Source: Callorhinus ursinus
Lineage: Eukaryota > Chordata > Mammalia > Carnivora > Otariidae
NCBI RefSeq assembly: GCF_003265705.1
Contig: NW_020312828.1
Location: 52,931,518-52,995,517 of the forward strand
DNA: 64,000 bases
Reading direction: 5' to 3'
Every line of letters begins with the position of its first letter. The stretch's first letter is position 1. Under the pieces are notes generated by a model, which ran no database searches, was not told the DNA's origin, and worked only from the letters and a program-made list of their open reading frames with translations. Below, piece after piece: positions 44,781 through 55,249 of the stretch. The position numbers and the translations under genes are program-made.

Positions 44781-46055
44781 TGTGTGAAGGTATAAACCCA
44801 TACAAAGAATCAGAATTGATATAAAATAACAGCTGTGCCTGAAGAAGGGTAATGAAAGGGGACAGGTTTTTCTTGTTCTTTCCTGAAGATATATTTGTGT
44901 ATAACAAGTGTAACTAAAATGAGACTAAAAGAAGAGAAAGATGGAGAGAGGAAATGAGGGAGGTAGACTGATTCCTTTTAGTGAAATGACTCAATCATCA
45001 AGTTTTCAGAGTCTTAGTACTCATATTACTATTTATTAATTTACCCTTCAGAAATAGTGAGAAGAGCTTCTCTTCATGGTTAGTGCAAAGGAATAAAATT
45101 ATATCCCTTTAATCAAATGCAGCAAATTCAGAATAGAGACAAACATCATAGTACTTAGGCATCCCTGAGGAGCACACCATGTAGCCCCCGGAGCCCATTC
45201 TAAAAACGAAGCTTAGGAAACACCAGCTTCTGGTTAAAGTCAATCAACCCAGAAACAACAGAGTCTTTGTCAAGGAAACCTGAGTTCAAGTGCATGAGGA
45301 TCAGATAAAGCACAACACATGGCATCTGAACTAAAATGATATGCTTTGATTTTAGATTAAAAGTTAAGAAACCCGCAGAATGCAAACACTTAAGAGAAAG
45401 GATGTACAAATAAAATTAAGATTGGCTTCCTCTCAGATGGTGACAGTTGAACAGAAAAGTGGTAATATTAAAGGTGTCGCAGAACAGCCCTATAAACATT
45501 GTTATTTGTAAATCCACAATATATATAGTTCCATTAAATAGAATACAGTCACAGGTAGTAGGTATTAATAACCAAGTGTTTAGAAAATACATTGTTTAGG
45601 AGACTACATGTATTAAAAGAACTATTAGTTTGGAAAAGTACATGGCCCTGCAAGTGGTCTTGAGGGCCTGTATCCTATACAGGGAGGAGGAAGTTGTGGA
45701 TGGAAGGAGTTATGCAGAGCTGTGTCTCAATTACGGCTATAAAACCAGTTACCCAAATTCTTTTAGAACCTCTTGTTAGAAGCTACTCAGATTACCCAAG
45801 ATAATAAAAAGCCAGGAAGCATAGGGCTCTTTTGACCACACATTAAACATGAATTAAATTACTGAAATTTCATGGTGTATAGCCCCAATATGGTCGGTTT
45901 CTGTGTTTAAAAGTAGGAGAACTTAACAATTTTATACACTGAGGATGCTTCTGAAGGAAAACAAGTTGACACAGACTTAACTCCAGAATTCTCTCCAAAC
46001 TTGGAGAAAACTTGGATTAAGTTGCCTCAGTGAAATAAAATTTATATTCATCTGA
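44781..46055. other. Unique intron with nothing recognised
   Basis: Unique-looking sequence between the first duplication copy and an old L1. Confidence 0.45.
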
Positions 46056-46059
46056 AGAC

Positions 46060-46640
46060 ATGCACAGGGTTATTCTTTAAAGCATTGTTTGTCCCTGCAA
46101 AATACTGGAAGCAACCTAAATGCCCATACAGAGAAGTGCAAGTCAATAAATTATGATATAGCCACACAACAGGATACAATGCAGTCATAAAAAATGAGGA
46201 AGATCTCTAACCTGATAGGATTTCCAGGATATACGGCTAGGTTAAAAAAAAAAAAAAAAAAAAAAGCAAAGTGCAAAAAGAGTGTCTAATATATTTGGAA
46301 CTGATTTTCTCTAAGTTCCCACCCTTGCCTTTGGGGAGGAGAAATACTTCCCCTTCATCCACAAGCTCCCAAACGAGTAGGACAGTTTAATACCTCGGTA
46401 AAAAACGAGAAATAAGAACATATACATGTCTGCTCATTTGTGCAACAAGATACAGAACATCAATAAACCAGAAACTAGTGAGATTGGTTACCTGCTGTTG
46501 ACAGGTGAAATGGAATGGAAATAGGGGAACATCAACGGGGTAGAAAGGAGAGGGTGTGCAAGGATGTGCAGCTCTTTGTCCTGACCTGCAGAATCATGTT
46601 AACACTTGACATACTCAAAAATTAAGTTGAAAACAAGGAT
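46060..46640 (+). mobile_element. Old L1M 3' region, interrupted
   Basis: Sense L1M order: TACTGGAAGCAACCTAAATGCCC, AATTATGATATAGCCACACAAC, CAATGCAGTCATAAAAAATG, GCAAAGTGCAAAAAGAGTG, then (after the 85-bp insertion) GTGAGATTGGTTACCTGCTG and ACTTGACATACTCAAAAATTAAG. A 22-A run at 46242-46263 expanded inside it. Confidence 0.75.
46303..46390. repeat. 85-bp dispersed duplication, copy 2, inside L1M
   Basis: Contains CCCACCCTTGCCTTTGGGGAGG, CTTCATCCACAAGCTCCCAAAC and GACAGTTT, matching 44693-44780. It sits between L1M sequence on both sides, so this copy is the inserted one. Confidence 0.8.
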
Positions 46641-46644
46641 GGGG

Positions 46645-47205
46645 AAGAGGAAACCACCCCCCACCACCCCAAAAAAGCCAAAAACAAATCAATCTAACTG
46701 AATTTCAAATGACTACAAGAACCACCCTGAAGTGGGAGGGGAATTAACCCAAGTAACTTTTGGACACAAAATTTTTAAAAACCTATCCTTAAGCTAATGA
46801 CAAAGAGAACTCTAAACAAATGCTCATTCTTAGTACATGTGAGCTCTCCTGGTCTTTTTGACATGTTCCCATCATTTTGTGAAGACTTCTCTGCTTTCTG
46901 GCATAAGATGTCTCAGGCTGATTTTTTTTACTTTCTCTGACCCAGTCTTGGAATAATTTCTCCAAGGAATAGGTAAATATATTGTGCATGACAAGTTTCT
47001 TGTAGTTAGAAAAGAGACTTAAAATATGGAAAGAGGGAACACTAGAATGACCCCTGAAGGGCTGGATTAGAATCAGAAGCCATAGCAGCAGGTAGTCATT
47101 ATTTTTAATATATACATACATGTATATGGACACATGTGTACACACACACACACATACATATATTTCCTAGCCAGAGGAATGTACTTCCTGATATGATACA
47201 CTGAA
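46645..47205. other. Unique intron with a TA/CA simple repeat
   Basis: CA/TA-rich tract at about 47105-47162. A 120-codon minus-strand frame (46789-47151) runs through it and has no domain. Confidence 0.45.
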
Positions 47206-47209
47206 AAGA

Positions 47210-47755
47210 AAAAAAACCCCACACATTTCTGTCCTATCCCTAGCAAAAATGCAAAACTTCAATCTAATCACAAGGAAATAGACAAATTCAAATAAGGGAA
47301 TATTATACAGACTAACCAGCCAGTACTTTTTAAAAATGTCAAGCTCATGAAAGACAAAGTCTGCAAATTGGTCCAGATTAAAGGAGAATAAAGAATTATG
47401 AAAACTAAAGCAATGCATGATTCCAGATTAGACATTAGACATTAATGGGAAAAATCTGAATAAGTCCTATAGACTACATAACAGTGTTGTATCAGCATTA
47501 GCTTCCTTGTTTTAATAAATGTACTTTTAAGTTAGGTTTTTGTTTTTAGGAAGTACACATTGAGTTTTTAAGAAGCATGACACCAGTTTACTCACAAAAT
47601 TTCAGGAAAAATGGATAACATAGCAAGTGTGAACTTTGGTAAGATATTAATATTTGAGGAATCTAGGTAAAAGGTATATAATTCTTTACAAATTCTGCAA
47701 CTCTTCTATAAGTCTGAAATTATTTCAAAATAGTTAAACAATATAACAAGTTTAA
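47210..47755 (+). mobile_element. Old L1M 3' end
   Basis: CATTAATGGGAAAAATCTGAATAAG, AACAGTGTTGTATCAGCATTAGCTTCCTTG, AGGAAGTACACATTGAGTTTTTAAG, TTCTATAAGTCTGAAATTATTTC are a well-ordered old L1M 3' end. Confidence 0.85.
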
Positions 47756-47759
47756 GCAA

Positions 47760-48395
47760 AAGAAGCAATAACCAATTTCAGAATTATAATTACCTATAAA
47801 AACTAACAATACAAAGTAGTTTTGTGGAAGCTACTAGTTTTTCCAAAGAACCAAATGTGTGTCACTTCTATATTGCCTAGAGCTTTGAAGTAAATCATGA
47901 AAACCTGACATTTCTTATATACTGTCTGATTACTTGAAAGACCAACATGCTCAAACATACATTTTCCTCTTAGATTTCTCAGTAGAGAAAATATCTAATT
48001 AAACAACTAGACAATGTTTTTCATTGAATAACTATTTGTTAAACAGATAACATCTATATCTGGCTTATCTAGTTTATTCAGTGCCAACAACAAACCACCA
48101 TACAGACTTTACCCAATGGGCTTTGCCAAATGAATTACCAATCTTGCCAATTTGCATAGATCCTGCATGGATTCCCACATGCAGGCAGAATATTCAATAC
48201 AGTCAAAGAAATGAAAACCATTCTTGAATAATAATTTCAAAAAACTTCTGTATATATCTCCATTACAAAGGCATTTTTATCTGGGGAAAAAAGTAGAGAG
48301 CTTGCATTATAAAAAAATATACACACACACATATACGTATATATATCCATGAGTTCAGTTATAACAATTCATTCCAATCACTACTACCCATTGGG
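47760..48395. other. Unique intron with an ACACAC/TATA stretch
   Basis: ATATACACACACACATATACGTATATATATCC at about 48318-48348. Otherwise not recognised. Confidence 0.45.
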
Positions 48396-48399
48396 TTTT

Positions 48400-48545
48400 T
48401 TTTTTTTTGAGATATAATTGGCATAAAGCACTGTATAAGTTTAAGGTGTGTAATTTGATACATTTATATATTACAATATGATTATTACTGTAGCATTAAC
48501 TAACACCTCCATACAGCATATAAACTTTATCCATTAGAAGAGATG
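48400..48545 (-). mobile_element. Old L1 3' end, antisense
   Basis: TTTTTTTTGAGATATAATTGGCATAAAGCACTGTATAAGTTTAAGGTGTG, ACAATATGATTATTACTGTAGCATTAACTAACACC is the reverse strand of an old L1 3' terminus, with the T-run as its poly(A). Confidence 0.85.
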
Positions 48546-48639
48546 GATCAGGATAGGTGTACTTTTGGGGGAGTGAATTTTAACTAGCTCTTTTCAGAGC
48601 TGAATAGAAACAATGAGGGATCTTATTTCTTTGAATTTC

Positions 48640-49300
48640 ATCCTTCTCAAAAACAAAACCCTCCTGGATTTTTCGATTCACTCCCTAATATATTCTTACC
48701 TGGTTTTATATTCAATAGTCCACAAGTGCCTTTCTATACATATTTATATACTGTAAGTTTCACTATAACCCTCATATCCTTCAAAGTTCTTTGATGGTCC
48801 CCAATACCTCCAACAGCCTCTTACCCTCTAGTTCCAGCCTAGTGACTCATGTAATTATATATACCAGAAGTCCAGTGACTTGCCATACATGGACCCATTC
48901 TATATATTCGACCATCCAGCAAAGTAAAGTTTCAAGTTTCTAACCTGATACTCAAGAAACCAACCATCCAGTTTGCCTAGGACTGATGGATTTCACAGGA
49001 TGCAAGATTTTCAGTGCTGAAACTAAGATGATCTCAGGCATGTTGGGACATTTGGTAACCCTAGCTCTGTAACCTAGCAATTGACCTCTTGACCTCCCCA
49101 ATGTACCTGCTTCTGATGCTCCTATTTTTGGGCTCATCCTGCCCCCTTTATGTCCATATATCCAAGTGAAACTTATTCAAGGACTTCTCCAAATCCCACC
49201 TTCTCAAACATTTCCTTTTCTCCAATTCTGGAAGTAATTTCTCTTCACTAAATTCCAAAGCAACTCAACTGTTCTCTCATTTTATGCCAACTGTTCTCTG
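48640..49300 (+). mobile_element. L2-type LINE interrupted by a DNA transposon fragment
   Basis: L2-like body at 48640-48950 and again at 49076-49300 (GACTTCTCCAAATCCCACCTTCTC). Between them lies the DNA transposon-like piece. Diverged. Confidence 0.45.
48960..49075. mobile_element. Ancient DNA-transposon-like fragment
   Basis: ACCATCCAGTTTGCCTAGGACTGATGGATTTCACAGGATGCAAGATTTTCAGTGC, then GGGACATTTGGTAACCCTAG. Same type of repeat end as 11450-11560. Confidence 0.55.
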
Positions 49301-49869
49301 TTGGGCAGAAAGAGGTCAGATACTCCACACTCCTGATGTTTCCTTCTTCACAGGGGGATATCTATTCACATGATACTATGCACCTTCCCTCCCTCTAATT
49401 CTTCTGCAAGAAAGGGAAAGGGAGTTCTCTATGAGGATTTGGGGACAAGGAACTCTTCATTGCAGACCAGCAGAACCTCCTCCATCTTTTCCTCTCTGGA
49501 ATTTACCTGCACTCCTAAAGTGTTCCAGAAGCAAGAGTCCTGTGTTCACACACACACTGTCTGTGCCTGTCTGGCTAGGCATGTCTGAATCCAAGGAATG
49601 AGATTAGGAAGCTCATTTTTACACTAGATCAAAACCATGTTTTCTAATACCAGCTTTACCAGTAACAAAAATGATTTGTCATCTAAAAATCCTGACCTTT
49701 TGTCACCATACAACTTGGGTAGATAAGAGGAATGCTATTTATTGACTACCACCCCCATCTACACTGTAGGGTCCTCTAACCGACCTGTATTGTCTCCATA
49801 GACACTATGCAGTGCCTCCTAACCCAGTGAGTAGATACAAATATTTTACTATTGATTTTTTTTTTTCAA

Positions 49870-50130
49870 TCATGACAGAGTGGAGTCCGTTCAAATCCTA
49901 CAGCCAGTGCTTACAAGCAAGGTCATCTTGGGTAAGTCTCCTAACACCTGGGCCTTATTTTTTTTCCCCAAATGAGGAGTTGCTACAGAGACTCGTGATC
50001 CACAAAGCCTAAAATACTTACTCTCTGGCCCTTTATGGACAAAATTTGCCAGTTTCTTTAAGGATTCTTGTGAGGATTACAGATCAGATGCTATTTATTG
50101 CTAGTGCCTAGCATATTTCTGGCTATTATC
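49870..50130 (+). mobile_element. MIR SINE split by a hAT-like fragment
   Basis: The MIR front (GAGTGGAGTCCGTTCAAATCC, GCAAGGTCATCTTGGGTAAGTC) ends near 49977. Its 3' end resumes at about 50060 (TTGTGAGGATTACAGATCAG, TAGTGCCTAGCATATTTCTGGC). The gap holds the hAT-like piece. Confidence 0.65.
49978..50058. mobile_element. hAT-like transposon end inside MIR
   Basis: GTTGCTACAGAGACTCGTGATCC, AAAGCCTAAAATACTTACTCTCTGGCCCTTTATGGAC and AATTTGCCAG match one end of the element type seen at window position 1-256. Confidence 0.65.
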
Positions 50131-50139
50131 AATTTAAAT

Positions 50140-50590
50140 CCACAGTAATATTTAAAGTAATATTTTAAAAATAAAATTTCTGTGGACATACAAAATTAAC
50201 AGCTAAAATACCCTATACTCAAATATTCCATACCTGGAGGGGAAAAAATCCCACAAAAAAATTTTTTTAATTTGCTATAAATTTAGAGGCTCAGGAAGCA
50301 TTACCAACCCCAAAACTCTTACACTGCAAAACACCTATGAGACGTTTATCAGTCTTCCCTAGCATAATGACTCGAAAGAAATAAAGGATACACTAAACTT
50401 TTTTTCCACTAAAAGGAAATTTGAAATAGAACATGAGCAACAAGGTAAGTATATTTACATACTTAATATTCTTCAGTGGATAAGCAGAGGGTAGTTATGG
50501 GAGCTATTCCAGACTCAAAGGAGTTGTGAAAACTAAGTCTGACCAAAACACCGCAATAACTCTTCATGCACTTAACTGACTCCTTTAATA
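50140..50590. other. Unique intron with nothing recognised
   Basis: AT-rich unique-looking sequence. Confidence 0.4.
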
Positions 50591-50594
50591 TTAA

Positions 50595-50680
50595 GTGCCA
50601 GGGATCCAAAATAAAGACAGTCCCTGTCCTTGTAGAGTTCAGAGTTCAGTGAGGAACACAAACATGCATTTAACAGGGTT
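50595..50680 (-). mobile_element. L2 3' end, antisense
   Basis: AGTGCCAGGGATCCAAAATAAAG, ACAGTCCCTGTCCTTGTAGAG, TTCAGTGAGGAACACAAACATG is the reverse strand of an L2 3' region. Confidence 0.55.
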
Positions 50681-50684
50681 ATCT

Positions 50685-52925
50685 GAATTCTTCCAGCTGA
50701 AGTTCAAACACTTTTAACAGAAATGACCCTTCTCCCCTTTACTCAGCTCCAAGTCTGTTTTGCTTGGTAGACGGGATGGAGGAAGATTTTTTTTTTTTTT
50801 TTGCAAGGGAGGATTCTAGGACAGATAAAAAGATGAAACAAGGAAGCTTGTAATGTTGCCCAGCCCCTTGAACTGGATTTCAATTCCCAAAGTTCAAAAG
50901 ATGAGGTATCAGAGCTGGGTGAGCTGGTCGAGGAAATGGTGGAGACACCCAAGCAGAATTTACTCATACGACCAAAGTAGAGCAGAGTTTGGAAGGGTAC
51001 CTTTACCTCTGCATGGAAACCAGCCTGTCTCTGGTACCCAGCAGGTCGGCAACTTGAGAAGTTTCAGAAGTGAGAGATTTTGGTCTTGCCTGGAGCTTGC
51101 ACTGCCAAGAGCAGTGGCCATGATGAGGCATCCCCAAATGACTTCATGAGCCACAGACATTGACTAGTGGCTAAGTAAGGGAGGAGAGCCATGATGGATG
51201 CCATATGGTAACTGCATGTGATGCCCAAAAATAACTGGAGGAATTGATGGGGAGTGGAATGCACAGTCCTTTTATCATTCCTCTGCTGGTCTAAATGTGT
51301 TCCGCTTATGTAAGATACATATGAAATTAAAACCAATACATTTTGGTAAGTGCTATATGTACAAGCTCCTATGGAAAACCAGAGGAGATGCTCTAAAACC
51401 AGCCAGTGGAGGCAAGTCAGAAAGAACTCTGAGAAAGACCAGTTCTGTTTTTAAGAATGTAACAAGGAAAGACATCTCTTGTTAGGAAATGGTTTTTTTA
51501 CATTTTTGTCAGTTATTCAGTTTTCCTTCTTCTGAAGATATAATAATGGGATACGTTTCATCAAGTGTCTCTAACATTCACTGAAGTCACTGTATGGCAT
51601 CCCTGAAGAATTGCCAAGCATTTTGCTACGAACATAGCAATATTCTCTAAGGATCAAGATGGCTTTTTTACGCTACCAGAGGAAAATTAGTCTCTCCTAT
51701 GGACTGAGTTCAGTTTCATTGTTAAATTATCTCACAGGATATGCATCCAAGATATATTTTCAAACTGGAACAGGCATAACCTGAACCAGTCTATTTATAA
51801 GTCATGGTATTATGGGCTTGAATCTACCACCAGCTTAATCTTTCTTCAAATCATGGCTATAAAGAGGGTACTTAAAATATCGCAAAGATCTTGCATCACT
51901 AATGGATCATCATTATATGGTACAGAAAACTTGACTCAGGAAGTTATAAGAATAAACAGAAGGAGTCCATTATAAGCTTTCCTTTCTTGTGGTGTGTAAC
52001 TAAATGGCCTTATCATGCTACCAACTAAAAAAATTATGTTTATTACTTATTATTAAAAACACTTTGGAAACTACAGAGTAGATGGTCAATCCATTTTAAA
52101 AGAAGAGGCCAAACCTTGTCTGGTTCTGCGAAAGCCCTTTCAGGACAAGAGGAATACAAGTATTAAGTGTCACCTGGGTGAGAATAAGAAATGACATAAA
52201 AATCAGAGAATGAAACTTTCTACATTCAAAATTCAAAATCAGCCACAAATGAAAAAATAATATTTACTGACAGTGGGAACGCTAAAAATTGAAGCTTGGG
52301 GTAATAAGTAGACTTTGTGCTGTCTTTGCTATCTCCCTCCCCTCTCTTCTTCTCTCCCTGTAAATGGTAAAGGAATACAAAGTGACCTTGGGTCAGGAGA
52401 TCCATCAAGCTGCCAAGATTACATGCAGTCTTTTGAAGACAGTGACTAACTTCCCTCATCCCTGGCACAAGTAGAAAAGAAAAGTGACAGAATAAAATAG
52501 GATTGGTGCCCCACACTTTGCTCATAACAAGAGTGGTTTAGCAGCTATATTGGTGGCTTAGATTGACAGAGACCAGTGAGGGAGAGGGAACAGAGGGGAG
52601 GTGGTCACCCCATACACCAACACACAGCTTGTACAAGATGTAGCGCTCTCCCAGGGGTGAGACCACATGCATACAAGGCAAATACATGTTCTCACCCCAA
52701 TCCTGCCTCCTTAACTCAGAAACTTCAAGTAAAACACCTTGTACACCCTGTCCTAATTCCAAAATTAAGATCCTTTAAAAAAAAAAAAAAAAGGAAAGGA
52801 AAGGAGAAAGAGTAAAAAAAAAAAAATCTATTGGTTCTACCAAATTTAGGCCTAATCATAAACATGTAATAACATACATGAGGGATAGACCATATGTGAA
52901 CTGAGAATCTACTTATTCATCTTCA
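50685..52925. other. About 2.2 kb of mostly unique intron
   Basis: Two A/T runs (50787-50802, 52777-52793). The minus-strand frames at 50743-50967, 50960-51160, 51064-51336 and 52226-52525 lack domains and have no splice-consistent boundaries. An A-rich GGAAAGGAAAGGAG stretch is at about 52793-52810. Confidence 0.45.
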
Positions 52926-52929
52926 TTCC

Positions 52930-53050
52930 CACTAAATCATGAACTAACTCCTCGAGGGCAGACACTCTTAAATTTAATCACTGACACCTTAATACAATTT
53001 CTTCTGTATGAGGGTTGTTGTATTTTATATAGATGAATAAATGACTATCT
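52930..53050 (+). mobile_element. L2 3' end
   Basis: CATGAACTAACTCCTCGAGGGCAGACACTC and a terminal AGATGAATAAATGA form a degraded L2 terminus. Confidence 0.4.
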
Positions 53051-53156
53051 TCCAAATCAATAGTTCCCATTTCCGTCCTGTATCCTGGCCACATATCCTA
53101 GATATTTAGTGAGCCTTTTCCCTTGGCTGCCTAGGATTTCAAAGTGAAGATACTAA

Positions 53157-53192
53157 AATTAAAAACAAAACAAAACAAGAAACAAACAAATG
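53157..53192. repeat. (AAAAC)n-like A-rich repeat
   Basis: AAAACAAAACAAAACAAG then AAACAAACAAA. Simple sequence. Confidence 0.85.
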
Positions 53193-53284
53193 CAACTACT
53201 TCCCCCTATCAATTTTCCTGTTTCTTTTCAAAAACACAGTATCTTTTATTGTATGTTGCAGCACAAATTCTTGGTCACTGCTCT

Positions 53285-53490
53285 TTCATTCCCCAGATCC
53301 AGTAAGTCACCAAGTTGAGAGAATACTTGTAAACCCTTCAAGCATCTCTTGTCACACAATACCCCAATAGGAGGACCCTAGTGTGCTAATTACCTTGTGC
53401 CAAGATTACTGTGAAAATTCTAGGCGGCTTCCCTGATTCCAGCTTCCTCCCCTCCAAACCACTCATCTTCCCCATGCCACACTTCCATCT
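53285..53490 (+). mobile_element. L2-type LINE trace
   Basis: CCAGATCCAGTAAGTCACCAAGTTG and a CTTCCTCCCCTCCAAACCACTC block are in L2-type order, strongly diverged. Confidence 0.35.
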
Positions 53491-53712
53491 CCCAAGATGG
53501 TGGCATGCCTCGGCAACAGGGGCCAGGTCTTATTCAACTGAGTATTCATTCATGTGTTTGCAATAAAAGCATTCCATTACCTCAGACTGAGGTGCCACAT
53601 GAACATCAATTTATGTTCAAAATTAGACCTCTTTGGACTCTCTGGCATTATTTTCTTTAAATACAGCCTTATGAATCTTTACAGTCACAAAGGAACAGAA
53701 AGCTTACTTATT

Positions 53713-53934
53713 AAGAACAAGGCCTTGGGGCACCTGGGTGGCTCAGTCGTTAAGCGTCTTTCTTTCAGGTCATGATCCCGGGGTCCTGGAATTGAGCCCC
53801 GCATCAGGCTCCCTGCTTAGTGGGAAGCCTGTTTCTTCCTCTCCTGCTCCCCCTGCTTATGTTCCTGCTCTCGCTAGCTCTCTGTGTCAAATAAATAAAA
53901 TCTTAAAAAAAAAAAAAAAAAGAACAAGGCCTTG
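53713..53934 (+). mobile_element. Carnivore tRNA-Lys SINE with perfect 15-bp TSD
   Basis: Body 53728-53919 (GGGCACCTGGGTGGCTCAGTC, CCCCCTGCTTATGTTCCTGC, AAATAAATAAAATCTT and 17 A). AAGAACAAGGCCTTG is identical at 53713-53727 and 53920-53934. Confidence 0.97.
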
Positions 53935-53988
53935 TATGGAGTTTTGCAATTCACTTGTATTCTGGGCTTTCCAGACCCTTGTTAATCT

Positions 53989-53991
53989 TTA

Positions 53992-54023
<32 letters not shown>

Positions 54024-54056
54024 TTCCAATTTTTAAAATGGAAAAAAAAAAAACAG
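53989..54056. repeat. Poly(A)-rich tract
   Basis: Runs of 20, 13 and 12 A separated by G and by a short TTCCAATTTTTAAAATGG. Confidence 0.9.
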
Positions 54057-54059
54057 ATG

Positions 54060-54645
54060 AAGAAAAGGCGGGTGTGTGTACTTGATGCCAGTAGGTAGGG
54101 CGTGGAAAGGCATGGGGAGCAGAAAAATGCAACACCAAGTTGTACATTATTTATGCAATTCCATCATAATTAGAAAGCTAAAAACTACAACCCACTGGCA
54201 ACACCCTGCGCTGAGTCACTGTATTCTTTGTGTACATTTTTCTAAGAGCAATCAAAATGGTAATTGTAGGACTAACTTTGGCACATGAAATCACTCTCTG
54301 CGCGGATGTGGAACGCGATGGGAAAAGTAATCTCTCATTAAACCAGAAACTGCAGTTTATGTGGTTTAAAACATGCATCAGATTGTTCATTCTCAGGAGA
54401 TAGATCATAGTGCTCCTTAAGGACAGAAAATGGAGATAAAGTATTAGTTCCTTCCACAAAATACTTAAGAAATCCATGAGGTTCTGCGTTTTTCCCCCAC
54501 TTGTTCTAATCACATATGGAATAGTGTTCCTTCAATGTATCTTTAGTACCACCCTTAAAAATGCCCTTTTCCCAAAGTAGGATCCCAATTCAAATAAAGT
54601 ATTAAAAGCCATTTTTAGAAAAAAATCTGAGAAATTTGGTTATGA
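54060..54645. other. Unique intron with nothing recognised
   Basis: The GCGCGGATGTGGAACGCGATGGG stretch near 54300 is unusually CpG-rich for this AT-rich intron, but no function is evident. Confidence 0.4.
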
Positions 54646-54649
54646 CAGA

Positions 54650-55070
54650 TATTAGTGGATGCTGAAGAATGGACTGTTAATTTTGTTCAGTGTGCTGATG
54701 GCATTGTGATTCTAAAAGAACCATATTTTATAGATCATGAAGTACCTTATGGTAAAAATAGGACATCTGTGATTTGCTTTAAAATACTTCAGCAGGGGGG
54801 CACCTGGGCGGCTCAGTTGGTTAAGTGCCCAGAGCTTAATTTCGGCTTAGGTCACGATCTCAGGGTCATGAGATCGAGCCCCGCAGGGAGCTCCATACTG
54901 GGTATGGAACCTGCATAAAATTCTCTCCCTCCCTCCCACTCATGCATGCTCTCTAAAAAAATTAATACTTCAGCAGGAACAAAACATGAAGGACAAAAGG
55001 AGCATATTAGAGGTTGAGTCCGAGTGATGGATATGTAGAGATATCTTCTACTTGAAATTCTTCATAAAAG
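54650..55070 (+). mobile_element. Old L1M-like 3' end split by a SINE
   Basis: TGTGATTTGCTTTAAAATACTTCAGCAG before the SINE and ACTTCAGCAGGAACAAAAC then GGTTGAGTCCGAGTGATGGATATG after it follow a known old L1 3' arrangement (GGATTTGCTTTAAAATAATTCAGCA ... GGGTGATGGGTACATGG). The 87-codon frame at 54655-54918 is within this repeat and the SINE. Confidence 0.6.
54783..54977 (+). mobile_element. Carnivore tRNA-Lys SINE with perfect 14-bp TSD
   Basis: Body 54797-54963: GGGCACCTGGGCGGCTCAGT, GGTCACGATCTCAGGGTCATG, GGAGCTCCATACTGGGTATGG. AATACTTCAGCAGG is identical at 54783-54796 and 54964-54977. Confidence 0.96.
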
Positions 55071-55071
55071 T

Positions 55072-55248
55072 TTTTTTTTTTTCCAATATTTTACTTATTT
55101 GACAGGGAGCACAATCAGGGGGAGTGGCAGAGGGAGAAGCAGGCTCCCACTGAGCAGAGGGCCCAAACTGAGGCTCGATCCCAGGACCCTGGGATCATGA
55201 CCAAAGCTGAAGGCAGATGCTTAACCAACTGAACCACCCAGGCACCCC
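55072..55248 (-). mobile_element. Carnivore tRNA-Lys SINE, antisense
   Basis: T-run, TATTTGACAGGGAGCACAATC, GGCTCCCACTGAGCAGAGGG, GAACCACCCAGGCACCCC. AAAAGTT flanks it on both sides. It sits at the poly(A) end of the old L1M-like repeat. Confidence 0.95.
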
Positions 55249-55249
55249 G

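Noticed and set aside
46789..47151. 120-codon minus-strand frame
   Set aside because: Starts inside a CA/TA simple repeat (Val/Cys/Tyr-rich start) and shows no domain.
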